DNA from: Anodontia alba
Lineage: Eukaryota; Mollusca; Bivalvia; Lucinida; Lucinidae
Assembly: GCA_964016985.1 (NCBI GenBank)
Contig: OZ024830.1
Coordinates: forward strand, 16,520,419 to 16,584,418
Direction: 5' to 3'
DNA: 64,000 nt
In this document: one piece after another, positions 63,869 to 64,000 of the stretch
Layout of the letters: the number at the start of each line of letters is the position of its first letter
Position numbering within the stretch: the stretch's first letter is position 1
The notes under the pieces: model-generated
Told to the model about the DNA's origin: nothing
What the model saw: only the letters and a program-made list of their open reading frames with translations
Databases searched by the model: none
Position numbers and translations under genes: made by a program

Positions 63869-64000
63869 AATATTAGTGGCTGTTTCTATCTGTGTAGAAA
63901 GTGCTGCAGCTATGACTTGTCAAGCTGTCATACGATAATAATTTGGCGTTTTACATTCCTGGCAACATTATTTAAGTTATATTCATATGAAGACAACAGA

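Overview
This window looks like animal intronic DNA, most likely from a bivalve mollusc. The organism call rests on repeat types that I recognise as typical of bivalves: AAAC-tailed tRNA-derived SINEs, tandem TGACCTTGACCT-rich repeats ending in GAGCTAAAA, and very many hairpin MITEs. There is no prokaryotic-style coding. Nearly every short open reading frame is a chance frame inside a repeat.

One real gene is visible, on the minus strand. Two exons, 49064-48869 and 17232-17089, have consensus splice sites and join in frame. Together they encode 113 residues that I recognise as the conserved extracellular part of a TMEM132-family single-pass membrane protein. The intron between them is 31.6 kb. 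The gene continues beyond both window edges, or into exons I could not find. A weak candidate for the preceding exon lies at 63339-63287.

The rest is transposable elements, heavily nested. Family names used below: MITE-A (TTAA target, ends CCCTTGTCCTGCTGAA), MITE-H (TTAA, CCCTTAAAGCGCCA), MITE-C (TTAA, CAYTTAGCATGCTGG), MITE-B (ends CATAGCTCCAGATAAG, core TTGTGGGTACTCATTAGAAG), MITE-D (ends GGGCCCAGTTGTTCAAAG), MITE-E (TA target, ends CCATATTTACCCTAAGTATT), MITE-J (CACCACAACCTCTTTATAAC), MITE-K (TA, CAGTCAAACCTCGA-like), SINE-1 to SINE-4, and the L repeats (TGACCTTGACCT-rich tandem arrays).

Layout: 1-1.6 kb has old MITEs and a 260-bp tandem duplication. From 1.6 to 8.3 kb, one MITE-E2 contains a MITE-B, which contains two palindromes, each split at its central TTAA by an insertion (244 bp and 5.8 kb). 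The 5.8-kb insertion has no gene; its interior is degenerate hairpin-rich repeats and a minisatellite. 8.3-17 kb is MITE/SINE mosaic, including a fourfold nest at 11.4-12.3 kb. The TMEM132 exon at 17.1 kb is followed by 31.6 kb of intron with the full set of families, a Harbinger-like element at 19.5-20.5 kb and a CpG-richer unique block at 44.7-45.2 kb. The second exon is at 48.9 kb. 50-51.6 kb is a K element carrying L repeats, 52-58 kb is dense MITE-A/C, 58.6-61.2 kb is long L tandem arrays, and 61.3-64 kb is again MITE/SINE mosaic.

The most unusual signals are modular hairpin cores shared by MITE families with different ends and target sites, and insertion of TTAA elements at the exact centres of palindromes. 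All family assignments come from reading the sequence; no database search was run.
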